Assembly (NCBI RefSeq): GCF_001043895.1
Contig: NZ_JTHF01000152.1
Span: 1 to 50,419 of the forward strand
Source of the DNA: Methylobacterium indicum
GTDB taxonomy: Bacteria; Pseudomonadota; Alphaproteobacteria; Rhizobiales; Beijerinckiaceae
Direction: 5' to 3'
Length of the DNA: 50,419 nucleotides
Shown here: positions 16,740-25,025 of the stretch, piece by piece
Layout of the letters: each line of letters starts with the position of its first letter
Numbering within the stretch: position 1 is the stretch's first letter
The notes under the pieces: model-generated
What the model was told of the DNA's origin: nothing
Database searches by the model: none
The model's input: only the letters and a program-made list of their open reading frames with translations
Translations under genes and position numbers: made by a program

Positions 16740-17495
16740 TCAGGCCGCCTGCTTGCCGAGATAGACGTCGCGCACGCGGCGGTCGGCCAGCACGGCGTCG
16801 ACCTCGTCCTCGACCAGGATCCGGCCCTGGTTGAACACCGTCACGGTCTTGGCGATCATCCGGATGAACGGCATGTCGTGCTCCACCACGATCAGGGCAT
16901 GGGTGCGGTTGATCTCGCGGATCAAAGCGGCGGTGCGGTGGACCTCCTCGTGGGTCATGCCGGCGGCCGGCTCGTCGAGGAGGATCAGCTCCGGCTCCTG
17001 GGCGAGCACCGTGGCGATCTCGACCCACTGCCTCTGGCCGTGGGCGAGCTGGCCGACCTCGCGCCGGGCGATGCCGGTGAGCCCGAGCCGGGTCAGGGTC
17101 TCGTCGACGATGGCGCGGGTGCGCGCCAGCGACTTGCGCCTCGAGGCCGCCACGAAGACGTTCTCGTGCACCGACAGGCCGTTGAAGACGTTCGGCACCT
17201 GCGTCTTGATGCCGACCCCGAGGCGCGCGATGGCGTGGGGCTCGGCCCCGGTGATGTCGGTGCCGCGCAGCGCGATCCGCCCCTCGGTCGGCTTGAGCTG
17301 GCCGGTCAGGATCTTGAAGAAGGTGCTCTTGCCGGCGCCGTTGGGGCCGATGAGGCAGCGCAGCTCGACCTCGCCGAGGGTGAAGTCGACGCCCGCGACC
17401 GCGGTGACGCCGCCGAACCGCATGGTGACGCCGCGCGCCTCGATCAGCGGGCGCAGGGGCACGCCGTTGAGGCCGGTGGGAACCGGGAGGGTCAT
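16740..17495 (-). CDS. Branched-chain/urea-type ABC transporter ATP-binding protein (LivG/UrtD-like)
   Basis: 251-residue ABC ATPase. Walker A is GPNGAGKST and Walker B is LILLDEPAAGM. Instead of LSGGQ the signature is LAHGQRQWVEIATVL, the variant characteristic of UrtD and related amide/urea transporters, which argues against a leucine transporter. The ATG overlaps the stop of the upstream permease by 4 bp (ATGA). It would form a heterodimer with the LivF/UrtE-like ATPase. Confidence 0.88.
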   Translation of the reverse strand: MTLPVPTGLNGVPLRPLIEARGVTMRFGGVTAVAGVDFTLGEVELRCLIGPNGAGKSTFFKILTGQLKPTEGRIALRGTDITGAEPHAIARLGVGIKTQVPNVFNGLSVHENVFVAASRRKSLARTRAIVDETLTRLGLTGIARREVGQLAHGQRQWVEIATVLAQEPELILLDEPAAGMTHEEVHRTAALIREINRTHALIVVEHDMPFIRMIAKTVTVFNQGRILVEDEVDAVLADRRVRDVYLGKQAA

Positions 17496-18556
17496 CGGGC
17501 GGTCTCCGTCGCGAGGGGGCCGGGGGCGGCCTTGCCTGCGCGCCGCTCGATCAGGCGCCAGGACAGGCCGCGCAGGACCGGGACGAGGCCTTGCGGCACC
17601 AGGAGCACGAAGCCGACCAGCACGAGGCCGAGGCCGAGATTGGAATCGAGCACGGACTGGCTGCCCGCCGTGATGATCAGCGCCTGGATCAGGACCGCGC
17701 CGAGCATCGGCCCGACCAGGGTGCCCAGCCCGCCGACCAGCACGTAGATGATGACCTGGGCCGACATCGGGAGGCCGAAGACGGTCGGGCTGATGAAGCC
17801 GCCCCAGTTGGCGTAGAGGCAGCCGGCCAGCCCCGCGACCCCGGCGGCGATCGTGAAGGCGAGGAGCTTGTAGAGGCGCGGGTCGTAGCCGATGAGCTGG
17901 GCCCGGGTCTCGTTCTCGCGGATCGCCACCACGACGCGGCCGAAGCGGCTCGCCAGCACCGCCCGCAGGACGACGTAGACGAGGATCAGGGCGCCCATCG
18001 CCGCGTACCAGATGCCGTCGGTGTCGAGGGGTTCGCCGGGATGGCCCGGCAGGTTGAGGGCGGGGATCGCCGGGATGCCGTTGAAGCCGCCGAGCTCGGC
18101 CGCGCCGATCCGGTACTGGCTGCCTGACGTCGCGTTGACGAGCTGGAACAGGATCACCGAGACGGTGAGCGTGATGACGCCGATATAGGCGTCGCTGATC
18201 CGCCCGTAGAACATGAAGTAGCCGAGCAACGCGGCAAACAGCATCGGCACCGCGATGGCGCACAGGACCGGCAGGGTGCTGTCGCCGAGATTGAGCACCG
18301 CGACCGCGTAGGCGTAGCCGCCGAGGCCCAGGAAGGCGGCCTGGCCGAAGGACATCACCCCGGCAAAGCCCCAGACGAAGCCCTGCGAGAGGCCGAACAT
18401 CGCCAGCGCGGCAAAGCCCGTGCACTGGACGAGGCCGAACGTGTCGAGGGTGTGGGGGGCGCCGAACAGGAGGGCGAGCCCGAGGGCGAGGGTGGCGAGG
18501 AAGCCCGCGGCGGAGCGCAGGCCCGCGCCGGAGGGGCGGAAGACGGTCGGGGTCAT
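17492..18556 (-). CDS. Branched-chain/urea-type ABC permease (LivM/UrtC-like)
   Basis: 354-residue integral membrane permease with about ten hydrophobic segments. It carries the LivM-family conserved stretch GRVVVAIRENETRAQLIGYD followed by YKLLAFTIAAGVAGLAG, and a C-terminal GGLGTLVGPMLGA segment. The protein is coupled by ATGA overlaps to the genes on both sides. With the LivH-like partner it would form the membrane channel for a small amide or urea-like nitrogen compound. Confidence 0.87.
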   Translation of the reverse strand: MTPTVFRPSGAGLRSAAGFLATLALGLALLFGAPHTLDTFGLVQCTGFAALAMFGLSQGFVWGFAGVMSFGQAAFLGLGGYAYAVAVLNLGDSTLPVLCAIAVPMLFAALLGYFMFYGRISDAYIGVITLTVSVILFQLVNATSGSQYRIGAAELGGFNGIPAIPALNLPGHPGEPLDTDGIWYAAMGALILVYVVLRAVLASRFGRVVVAIRENETRAQLIGYDPRLYKLLAFTIAAGVAGLAGCLYANWGGFISPTVFGLPMSAQVIIYVLVGGLGTLVGPMLGAVLIQALIITAGSQSVLDSNLGLGLVLVGFVLLVPQGLVPVLRGLSWRLIERRAGKAAPGPLATETAR

Positions 18557-19419
18557 AGGCTGCGCCTCAGGTAGCGGCCGGTGATGCCTTGCGGCAGGAG
18601 GCGGATCAGCAGGATCGCGGCGGCGAGCAGGGCCACGTCGCCGATGACGGGCGTCGTCTTGAACGAGACGAGCTCGTTGATCGTGCCGAACAGCCCCGAG
18701 GCGAGGCCGGTGCCGGTGATGATGGCGGGCCCGCCGCCGAGCACCGTGATGAAGGCGCGGGCGACGTAGGCCGCCCCCATGGCGGGCGAGACGCCCGAGA
18801 TCGGCGCCAGGATCCCGCCGGCGAGCCCGGCGAGCGCCGCGCCGAGCGCGAAGGTCGCCATGTAGATCCGGTTCGGCTGGACGCCCAGCGCCGCCGCCAT
18901 GCGGGGATTCTGCATGGTGGCGCGCAGGATGAGGCCGAACTTGGTGAAGCGCAGGAGACCGAACATCGCCGCGAGCGCGCCGAGCGCCGTCGCCATGATG
19001 ACGAGGCTGTAGAGGCTCGCCCCGTAGCGACCGATGTCGAAGCTGCCCACCGGCGTCGAGACGCCCCGCACCACGTTGCCGTAGAGCGTGGTGACGAGCC
19101 CGATCAGCCCGAGGCTGACGCCCCAGGTGGCCAGCATCGTGTCCATCATCCGCCCGTACAGGAAGCGGATGACGGTGCGCTCGAGGACGAGGCCGATCAC
19201 CCCCACCACCAGGGGCGGCAGGACCAGCATGGCGATCCAGATGTTCACGCCCGCCCCGCTCGCCATCACGGCGGTGTAGGCGCCCAGCATCATGAACTCG
19301 CCATGGGCGAGATTGATGATCCGCATCATCCCGTAGATCACCCCGAGGCCGAGGGTGATCAGCACGAGCGTGGCGATGCCGGTCAGGACGTTGAAGGCGA
19401 GGAGGCCGGCGAGATCCAT
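18553..19419 (-). CDS. Branched-chain/urea-type ABC permease (LivH/UrtB-like)
   Basis: 288-residue membrane permease with about eight hydrophobic segments. It contains GLGVIYGMMRIINLAHGEFMM near the N-terminus, the hallmark of the LivH/UrtB family, and RATMQNPRMAAALGV in the cytoplasmic loop. It starts 6 bp after the substrate-binding protein gene and overlaps the next permease by 4 bp. Confidence 0.88.
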   Translation of the reverse strand: MDLAGLLAFNVLTGIATLVLITLGLGVIYGMMRIINLAHGEFMMLGAYTAVMASGAGVNIWIAMLVLPPLVVGVIGLVLERTVIRFLYGRMMDTMLATWGVSLGLIGLVTTLYGNVVRGVSTPVGSFDIGRYGASLYSLVIMATALGALAAMFGLLRFTKFGLILRATMQNPRMAAALGVQPNRIYMATFALGAALAGLAGGILAPISGVSPAMGAAYVARAFITVLGGGPAIITGTGLASGLFGTINELVSFKTTPVIGDVALLAAAILLIRLLPQGITGRYLRRSL

Positions 19420-19425
19420 CGGCCG

Positions 19426-20676
19426 TCAGCCCTTCAGGTCCGGCGTGAACTGCTTGTTCATGCGCGGATTCTTGAGGAGGTCGCAGGCGCCGCCGGTATC
19501 GGCCGGGAAGGAGTTCGGGAAGGTGGCGAGGATCTCCCACTTCCGGTTCTTCGGCCGGGCGAGGTAGGTGTTGCGGATGGTGTGGTGGGTCGCCCCGTCC
19601 ATCGTCACCGTGCCGGTGGGCGACTCGATGCTGATGCCGCCCTCCAGCGCCGCGATCACCTTGTCGCGCTCGACCGAGCCGGCCTTCTTCACCGCCTCGG
19701 CCCAGAACATGATGCCTTCGTAGGTGGCGGTGTCGAGCTCGCTGAGGTCGGTGACGTCGGCGCCGAACTTCGCCTGCATGCCGGAGACGAAGGCCTTGCT
19801 CGCCGGCGTGTCGAGGTCGTTGTACCAGCCGTAGCAGGTGACGATGCCGTCGGTGGTCGAGGGGTCCATCGTGGTCAGTTCGTCGCCCAGCCCGAAGACG
19901 CTGGAGGCGAGCGGGATCTTGGCCTTCATGCCGGCGGCATCCCATTGCCGGTAGAAGCCCGAATGGTTGGCCCCGACGAGGGCCGAGAGCACGAGGGTAG
20001 GCTGGGCCTGCTGGATGCGGCTGATTGCCGAGGAGAAGTTGGTGACGTCGAGGGGGAAGAAGTCGGTGCCGGCGACCGAGCCGCCGCCGTCCTTCATGAA
20101 CTTCGTCATCCAGCTCGCGGTGATGTGGCCGTAATTGTAGTCCGCCGCGACGATGTAGGCCTTCTTGCCCCAGTTCTTGAGGCCGTAATCGACGATGTGG
20201 TTGACGGTCTGGGCCGGGGTCGAGCCGGTGCAGAACACGTTGCGGTCGCAGACGCCGCCCTCGTACTGCGTGTTGTAGAAATACAGGGTCTTGGAGCGAC
20301 CGAAGATCGGGCGGATCGCCTCGCGCGAGGCCGAGGTGATGCCGCCCTGGATGACGTCGACCTTGTCCTTGAGGGCGAGCTGCTGGGCGTACTGGGTGTA
20401 GAGCTGCATCGTCGACTGGGTATCGTAGGCGATGAGCTGGATCGGTCGGCCGAGGAGCCCGCCGGCCTTGTTGAGGAGCTCGACCGCGTACTCGGTCGTC
20501 TCGATCATCCGCTTGCCCTCGAGGCCGAGCGCCCCGGAGCCGTCGAGCAGGCTGCCGAGCTTGATCGGCTCCGCCGCGAGGCCGGCGCGGGACACGAACG
20601 GCGCCGATACGGTGCCGGCGGCCGCCGCCATCCCCAGCTTCAGCGCCTCGCGGCGGTTCATCGCCCCTCTGGTCAT
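19426..20676 (-). CDS. Amide/urea-type periplasmic substrate-binding protein (Tat-exported)
   Basis: 416-residue type I periplasmic binding protein. The N-terminus (MNRREALKLGMAAAAG after a short leader) is a twin-arginine signal, so the protein should be exported folded. The mature part begins EPIKLGSLLDGSGALGLEG and contains YDTQSTMQLY and FFYNTQYEGG-type segments reminiscent of the AmiC/UrtA/FmdD amide-urea group rather than leucine-binding proteins. ATG at 20676 was chosen because AGAGGGA lies upstream. It heads the transporter-amidase operon. The ligand is probably a short amide or urea derivative (inference from the family and the amidase). Confidence 0.83.
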   Translation of the reverse strand: MTRGAMNRREALKLGMAAAAGTVSAPFVSRAGLAAEPIKLGSLLDGSGALGLEGKRMIETTEYAVELLNKAGGLLGRPIQLIAYDTQSTMQLYTQYAQQLALKDKVDVIQGGITSASREAIRPIFGRSKTLYFYNTQYEGGVCDRNVFCTGSTPAQTVNHIVDYGLKNWGKKAYIVAADYNYGHITASWMTKFMKDGGGSVAGTDFFPLDVTNFSSAISRIQQAQPTLVLSALVGANHSGFYRQWDAAGMKAKIPLASSVFGLGDELTTMDPSTTDGIVTCYGWYNDLDTPASKAFVSGMQAKFGADVTDLSELDTATYEGIMFWAEAVKKAGSVERDKVIAALEGGISIESPTGTVTMDGATHHTIRNTYLARPKNRKWEILATFPNSFPADTGGACDLLKNPRMNKQFTPDLKG

Positions 20677-21004
20677 GTCCGCATCCCTCTCGTCTGCCTG
20701 CGGGCCCGGTCCGGGCGGCTGTCGCCGGACCGGCCTGTCCGCAGCATTCAAGTTCGATGCCAACAAATCCCACAGAACGCACAGAACCGGGTGATCCCGG
20801 ATATCCCGTGCGCGTCCAGGCCCGGCTCACGCCGGGCCGGGTTTCCACGTCGTTTCGCGGATGTCGCCCCGCTGCGGCATCCCTGGGCAGTGGACGGGCA
20901 ACCCCGCGTCACGCTGCCCAGGACGCGTTCAAAATCCACAATCCGGGCACGATCCCACAGGCCTGCCATCCGGACCGGCCGGCGCAGGGCCGGCCATCCC
21001 CGGC
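20677..21004 (-). other. 328-bp intergenic region upstream of the amide operon
   Basis: No gene is visible. On the left is the leader of the amide-transporter operon with a candidate sigma-54 site (see 20747-20763). On the right are GC-rich hairpins, CCCGGC-TCAC-GCCGGG (20821-20836) and GGCCGGC-GCAGG-GCCGGCC (20978-20996); the latter lies just after the cynS stop and may act as its terminator, without a U-tract. I saw no riboswitch consensus. Confidence 0.5.
20747..20763 (-). promoter_or_regulatory. Candidate sigma-54 -24/-12 promoter of the amide operon
   Basis: Read on the minus strand, TTGGCAT-CGAAC-TTGAA matches the -24 element well and has the correct spacing, but the -12 element reads GA instead of GC. 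It sits about 70 bp upstream of the substrate-binding protein start. Nitrogen-regulated transporters are often sigma-54 dependent; the -12 mismatch keeps this tentative. Confidence 0.3.
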
Positions 21005-21493
21005 TCAGCTCTCCTTGAAGCCGTATTCGGGCACGCCCTCCTCGTTGCCGTAGTACTTGTAGGGCAGGAACTTGCCCGACAGGTTCATCTTGACCCGGTC
21101 GCCCTTGTTGTTGGGCTCACGCTCCATCGTCATGTTGAAGTCGATCGCCGACATGATGCCGTCGCCGAACTCCTCCTGGATCAGCTCCTTCCAGGTGGTG
21201 CCGTAGACCATCACCAGCTCGTAGAAGCGGTAGATCAGCGGGTCGGTCGGGGGCATCGCGGGGATCGAGCCGCGATAGGGCGCCTCGTTCAGCATCCGCT
21301 CCTCGGCCTGGGTCAGGCCGAACAGGGCCGCGGCCTTGGCGGCCTGGGCCTTGGGCAGCTTCATCTGGCCCATGCAGGCGGCGGTGATCAGGATCGGCGA
21401 GATGCCGCCGATCTCGTCCTGGATGTACTTCCAGGTCCAGCCCTTCTCGCGCTTGATGTCGAGGAGCTTCTCGGTGAGGTCTTCGCGCTTCAT
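21005..21493 (-). CDS. cynS: Cyanate hydratase (cyanase)
   Basis: 162-residue cyanase, which converts cyanate plus bicarbonate to CO2 and carbamate, the latter yielding ammonia. The N-terminal helical domain (MKREDLTEKLLDIKREKGWT) precedes the highly conserved C-terminal active-site domain: Arg89 and Glu92 in YRFYE, and Ser115 in DGIMSAIDF, spaced exactly like Arg96, Glu99 and Ser122 of the E. coli enzyme. ATG at 21493 is preceded by GGAGAG. It is the last gene of the cyn operon, 169 bp beyond cynD; a 7-bp hairpin (21560-21580) lies in that gap. Confidence 0.96.
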   Translation of the reverse strand: MKREDLTEKLLDIKREKGWTWKYIQDEIGGISPILITAACMGQMKLPKAQAAKAAALFGLTQAEERMLNEAPYRGSIPAMPPTDPLIYRFYELVMVYGTTWKELIQEEFGDGIMSAIDFNMTMEREPNNKGDRVKMNLSGKFLPYKYYGNEEGVPEYGFKES

Positions 21494-21662
21494 GGGGTCT
21501 CTCCGTGGGTTACGTGCCGTCCCGGCGGGGCGGCGTGGGGCTCGAAGCTCGGGATCGGACGGGGCGAAGCGGCCGCCCCGCCCGGTCCCGCTGGGCGCGG
21601 TCCCGGGCGCCGGCCGTCGCGAGGCGGCGCGGCCCGTGCCCGGGGACCGGAAAGGGAGCCGG

Positions 21663-22640
21663 TCAGGCCCGGCGGGAGGGCGGCTCGGCCGCGATCGCTG
21701 CGGCATCGGCCTCGCTGAGCGACGAGCGGACGACCGGCGGATGGCGCGGGTCGTAGCCGGCCGGCATCGTGTCGCGCAGGGTTCTGGAGCGCGACACGAG
21801 GAAGTCGATCAGGTGGTTGCGGAGGGCATAGTAGCCCGGGGCGTGGTGGAGCTGGGTGCGGTCGCGATCCTTCGGCAGCGGATTCTCGACGATCTCCGCG
21901 ACCTTCGCCTCCGGCCCGTTCGTCATCAGGACGATCCGGTCGGCGAGGTAGATCGCCTCGTCGACGTCGTGGGTGATCATGAACACGGTCTGGCCGGTCT
22001 CGACGCAGATCCGCCGCACCTCGTCCTGCAGCGTGCCGCGGGTGAGCGCATCGAGGGCCGAGAACGGCTCGTCCATCAGCAGGATCTTGGGCTCGATCGA
22101 GAGCGCCCGGGCGATGCCGACGCGCTGCTTCATGCCGCCCGACAATTCGGACGGCTTCTTGTGCTCGGACCCGGCGAGCCCGACCGTGGCGATGGCGCGT
22201 CTGGCCCGCGCCGCGATCTCGGCCTTCGACGCCTTGCGCCACCGCGACGACACCGCGTAGGCGACGTTGCCGAGCACGCTGCGCCAGGGCAGCAGGGCGT
22301 GGCCCTGGAAGATCACCGCCCGGTCGAGGCTGGTCCCCTGGAGCGCCTGCCCGTCGACGATCACCGCGCCCTCGGAGGGCGCCTCGAGCCCCGCCAGGAT
22401 GTTCAGCACCGTGGTCTTGCCGCAGCCCGAATGCCCGATCATGCAGACGAACTCGCCGCGGCGCATCGGCAGCCACAGGTTCTCGAAGATCGTGGTGGTC
22501 TTGCCGCCGGGCGCCGGATAGCGGCGGGCGATCCCCTCGATCGAGATGAATTTTTCGGAGTTCGCCATGCGGCCGGTCCTGGCGCCTTGATCGGCGGCGG
22601 CGGCCTGCATGCGCCGCCGGAAGGGAAGGAGCTTGCTCAT
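21663..22640 (-). CDS. cynD: Cyanate/nitrate-type ABC transporter ATP-binding protein
   Basis: 325-residue ABC ATPase of the nitrate/sulfonate/taurine/cyanate group. Walker A is GHSGCGKTT, the signature LSGGMKQRVGIARAL, and Walker B ILLMDEPFSALD. The C-terminal ~70 residues extend beyond the usual ATPase core. The start at 22640 (MSKLLPF) was preferred to an in-frame codon at 22670 because a GAGG lies 8 nt upstream; the core itself begins only at about residue 25 (MANSEKF), another possible start. It follows cynB by 10 bp and precedes cynS, which identifies the substrate as cyanate. Confidence 0.9.
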   Translation of the reverse strand: MSKLLPFRRRMQAAAADQGARTGRMANSEKFISIEGIARRYPAPGGKTTTIFENLWLPMRRGEFVCMIGHSGCGKTTVLNILAGLEAPSEGAVIVDGQALQGTSLDRAVIFQGHALLPWRSVLGNVAYAVSSRWRKASKAEIAARARRAIATVGLAGSEHKKPSELSGGMKQRVGIARALSIEPKILLMDEPFSALDALTRGTLQDEVRRICVETGQTVFMITHDVDEAIYLADRIVLMTNGPEAKVAEIVENPLPKDRDRTQLHHAPGYYALRNHLIDFLVSRSRTLRDTMPAGYDPRHPPVVRSSLSEADAAAIAAEPPSRRA

Positions 22641-22650
22641 GCGCCCGGCC

Positions 22651-23490
22651 TCATTCGGGGAATGTGACAAGGCGCTGAGCGCGGGCGAGCAACTGGTCGA
22701 GGACCATGCCGACGAGCCCGATCAACAGGATCGAGGTGATCACGTTGGTGATCGAGAGGTTGTTCCACTCGTTCCAGACGAAGTAGCCGATGCCGGTGCC
22801 GCCCACGAGCATCTCGGCCGCCACGATGACGAGCCAGGCGATGCCGATCGAGATGCGCATGCCCGTGAGGATGGTGGGCGCGGCGGCCGGCAGGATCACC
22901 GTGAAGGCGCGGCGCAGCGGACCGACCTCGAGGGTACGGGCGACGTTGAGCCATTCCTTGCGGGTGCCCGACACCCCGAACACCGTGTTGATCAGCATCG
23001 GCCAGAGCGAGCAGATGAAGATCACGAAGATCGCCGAGAGCCCCGAATCCTTGATCGTGTAGAGCGCGAGCGGCATCCAGGCGAGCGGCGAGACCGGTTT
23101 CAGGATCTGGATGTAGGGATCGAGCGCCCGGCTCATCAGCGGCGACATGCCGATGAGGAATCCGACAGGAATCGCCACCAGCACCGCGAGCCCGTAGCCG
23201 AGGGCGACGCGCCCGATCGAGTAGGCGAGCTGGATGCCGAGCCCCTTGTCGTTCGGCCCCCGGTCGTAGAACGGGTCCTTCAGGTGCTGCCAGAGCGTCG
23301 CGCCGACATCGAGCGGCCCCGGCATCGCGGACTTGCCGGTGGTGGCGGTGGCGCCCATCAGGGCGGCGTATTCGGGGTCCATCGCCTCGGTCTTGGCGGT
23401 CCCGCTCACCGCGACCTGCCAGGCGAGCAGGATCGCGGCGAGCAGCGTCAGCGAGAGCACCGCGGCGCGAAGGGTGAGGGAGCGCGTCAT
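22651..23490 (-). CDS. cynB: Cyanate/nitrate-type ABC transporter permease
   Basis: 279-residue membrane permease with six or so hydrophobic segments and an N-terminal anchor (RAAVLSLTLLAAILLAWQVA). The cytoplasmic-loop motif contacting the ATPase is visible near RTLEVGPLRRAFTVILPAAAP, and LVGGTGIGYFVWNEWN is typical of the NrtB/CynB/SsuC family. A ~65-residue periplasmic insert lies between the first two segments. It starts 4 bp after cynA. Confidence 0.92.
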   Translation of the reverse strand: MTRSLTLRAAVLSLTLLAAILLAWQVAVSGTAKTEAMDPEYAALMGATATTGKSAMPGPLDVGATLWQHLKDPFYDRGPNDKGLGIQLAYSIGRVALGYGLAVLVAIPVGFLIGMSPLMSRALDPYIQILKPVSPLAWMPLALYTIKDSGLSAIFVIFICSLWPMLINTVFGVSGTRKEWLNVARTLEVGPLRRAFTVILPAAAPTILTGMRISIGIAWLVIVAAEMLVGGTGIGYFVWNEWNNLSITNVITSILLIGLVGMVLDQLLARAQRLVTFPE

Positions 23491-23494
23491 GGCT

Positions 23495-24865
23495 CTAGCC
23501 CGCCCGCTTGATCGCGAAGGACTCGATGTATTCCTTCGGTTTTGCCGGGTCGAAGGTCTTGCCCATCACGACGAAGCTCTTGGTGGTCGTCTCAGGGGGC
23601 GTGAAGCCGTCCTGCTTCATCAGGCGGGCGGCATCGGTGGCGAGGTAGACTTGTTTCGCCACCGCCGCGTAATCGACGTCGCCCTTGATCTGACCCCAGC
23701 GCTTCATCTGGGTCAGGATCCACACCGCGAAGGACTGCCAGGGGAAGGCGTCGAAATCGACCCGGTCGGGCACCTTGCGCACCTGGCCCAGGCCGTCCGC
23801 GAAGGTGCCGGTCAGCACCTGCTCGACCACGGTCAGCGGCTGGTTGAGGTAGTTCGCCGGGGCGATCGCGGCGGCGATCTCCTTGCGGTTGTCCTTGTTC
23901 GAGGCGTAGGCCGTCGCCTGGATGATCGCCCGCAGCAATGCCGCGTAGGTGTTGGGCGTCTCCTTGATGAAGGCCTCCGAGGCCGCGAAGGCGCAGCACG
24001 GGTGCCGGTCCCAGATCTCCTTGGACAGGATGTGGATGAAGCCGACGCCGTCATAGACCGCACGCTGGTTCACCGGATCGGGGGCGAGGAAGCCGTCGAT
24101 GTTGTCGGCCCGCAGGTTCGCCACCATGTCGGGCGGCGGCACGGCGCGGATCTGCACGTCGGTGTCGGGATCGACGCCCGCTTCCGCCAGGTAGTAGCGC
24201 AGCAGGTAGTTGTGCATCGAGTAGTCGAACGGAACGGCGAGCTTGAAGCCCTTCCAGTCCTTCGGGTTGCGCCGGTCCTTGTGCTTCATCGCCAGGGTGA
24301 TCGCCTGGCCGTTGACGTTCTCGACCGCCGGCATCGTGTAGGCCTGCGGGGTCGATCCGAGGCCGAGCGAGATCGCGATCGGCATCGGCGCCAGCATGTG
24401 GGCGGCGTCGTATTCCTTGTTCAGGGTCTTGTCGCGGATCACCGCCCAGCCCGCGGTCTTCACCACCTCGACGTTCAGGCCCTGCTTCTCGTAGAAGCCC
24501 ATGGGCTTGGCCATGATGATCGGCGTGGCGCAGGTAATCGGGATGAAGCCGACCTTGAGGTCGGTCTTCTCGGGCTTTCCCCCTTGCGCGAAGGCGTCCG
24601 CGACGAGCTTCGTGGGCAGGAACTGGCTCACCGCCGCGAGTGCCGTGGCGGCCCCGACGCTGCGCAGGAAGGCACGGCGCTCGGCGTCGTGAGGAAAGAG
24701 CGCGCGCATCACCGCGCCCTCCACCGCCCGCTCCAGCGCGGCCTCGCCGGTGGGCGTCGCATCCTGCGCGGCATCGTGGGCCGCCTGGCTCGCATGGGCG
24801 CCGCAGGAGCAGCCGCCGCGGGCGAGGCGGCGTTTGGCATCGAAGGGATTGTCGAACAGGGCCAT
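23495..24865 (-). CDS. cynA: Cyanate/nitrate-type substrate-binding protein (Tat-exported)
   Basis: 456-residue NrtA/CynA-family periplasmic binding protein. It has an unusually long leader: a Cys-x-Cys-x-x-His motif (residues 19-24), then a twin-arginine signal (RRAFLR, 63-68) with hydrophobic core VGAATALAAVSQFL. The mature domain starts KVGFIPITCATPIIMAKPMG and includes YDAAHMLAPMPIA, as in nitrate- and cyanate-binding homologues. ATG at 24865 has GAGG 6 nt upstream. The gene heads cynA-cynB-cynD-cynS and lies 24 nt downstream of the predicted sigma-54 transcription start. Confidence 0.92.
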   Translation of the reverse strand: MALFDNPFDAKRRLARGGCSCGAHASQAAHDAAQDATPTGEAALERAVEGAVMRALFPHDAERRAFLRSVGAATALAAVSQFLPTKLVADAFAQGGKPEKTDLKVGFIPITCATPIIMAKPMGFYEKQGLNVEVVKTAGWAVIRDKTLNKEYDAAHMLAPMPIAISLGLGSTPQAYTMPAVENVNGQAITLAMKHKDRRNPKDWKGFKLAVPFDYSMHNYLLRYYLAEAGVDPDTDVQIRAVPPPDMVANLRADNIDGFLAPDPVNQRAVYDGVGFIHILSKEIWDRHPCCAFAASEAFIKETPNTYAALLRAIIQATAYASNKDNRKEIAAAIAPANYLNQPLTVVEQVLTGTFADGLGQVRKVPDRVDFDAFPWQSFAVWILTQMKRWGQIKGDVDYAAVAKQVYLATDAARLMKQDGFTPPETTTKSFVVMGKTFDPAKPKEYIESFAIKRAG

Positions 24866-24900
24866 GGGCGCCTCGCGGAATGCGGATCGCGAAGGGATCC

Positions 24901-24917
24901 GCAAGGGGCGTGCCAGG
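24901..24917 (-). promoter_or_regulatory. Sigma-54 -24/-12 promoter of cynABDS
   Basis: On the minus strand the sequence CTGGCACG-CCCC-TTGC is present, with GG at 24914-24913 and GC at 24902-24901 exactly 10 bp apart. Both elements match the sigma-54 consensus. The predicted start near 24889 gives a leader of about 24 nt containing the cynA Shine-Dalgarno. The divergent gene encodes a sigma-54 activator, which agrees. Confidence 0.85.
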
Positions 24918-24974
24918 TTCGAACAACATGGATAATGCAGCTTTTTCAGTACGTTGAGGCAGTAGAGCAAAATT

Positions 24975-25025
24975 ACGAAATATCGTGTAACATGAGATTT
25001 CGTCGCACAACCACGAGATCTCGTG
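24975..25025. promoter_or_regulatory. Three ACGA-N4-TCGT boxes, probable CynF enhancer sites
   Basis: Dyads lie at 24975-24986 (ACGA-AATA-TCGT), 24992-25003 (ATGA-GATT-TCGT, one mismatch) and 25013-25024 (ACGA-GATC-TCGT, extended to a perfect 14-bp palindrome at 25012-25025). Centres are 17 and 21 bp apart, about 91, 108 and 129 bp upstream of the predicted cynA start, where sigma-54 enhancer sites are expected. The third box runs into the cynF start codon, suggesting autoregulation. Confidence 0.65.

Noticed and set aside
16740..19419. A branched-chain amino acid transporter
   Set aside because: The LAHGQ signature and the AmiC/UrtA-like binding protein with an adjoining amidase fit an amide or urea-type importer better.
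20677..20760. Possible riboswitch (guanidine or similar) upstream of the amide operon
   Set aside because: The conserved ykkC-type segments are absent, and the leader shows only GC-rich symmetry.
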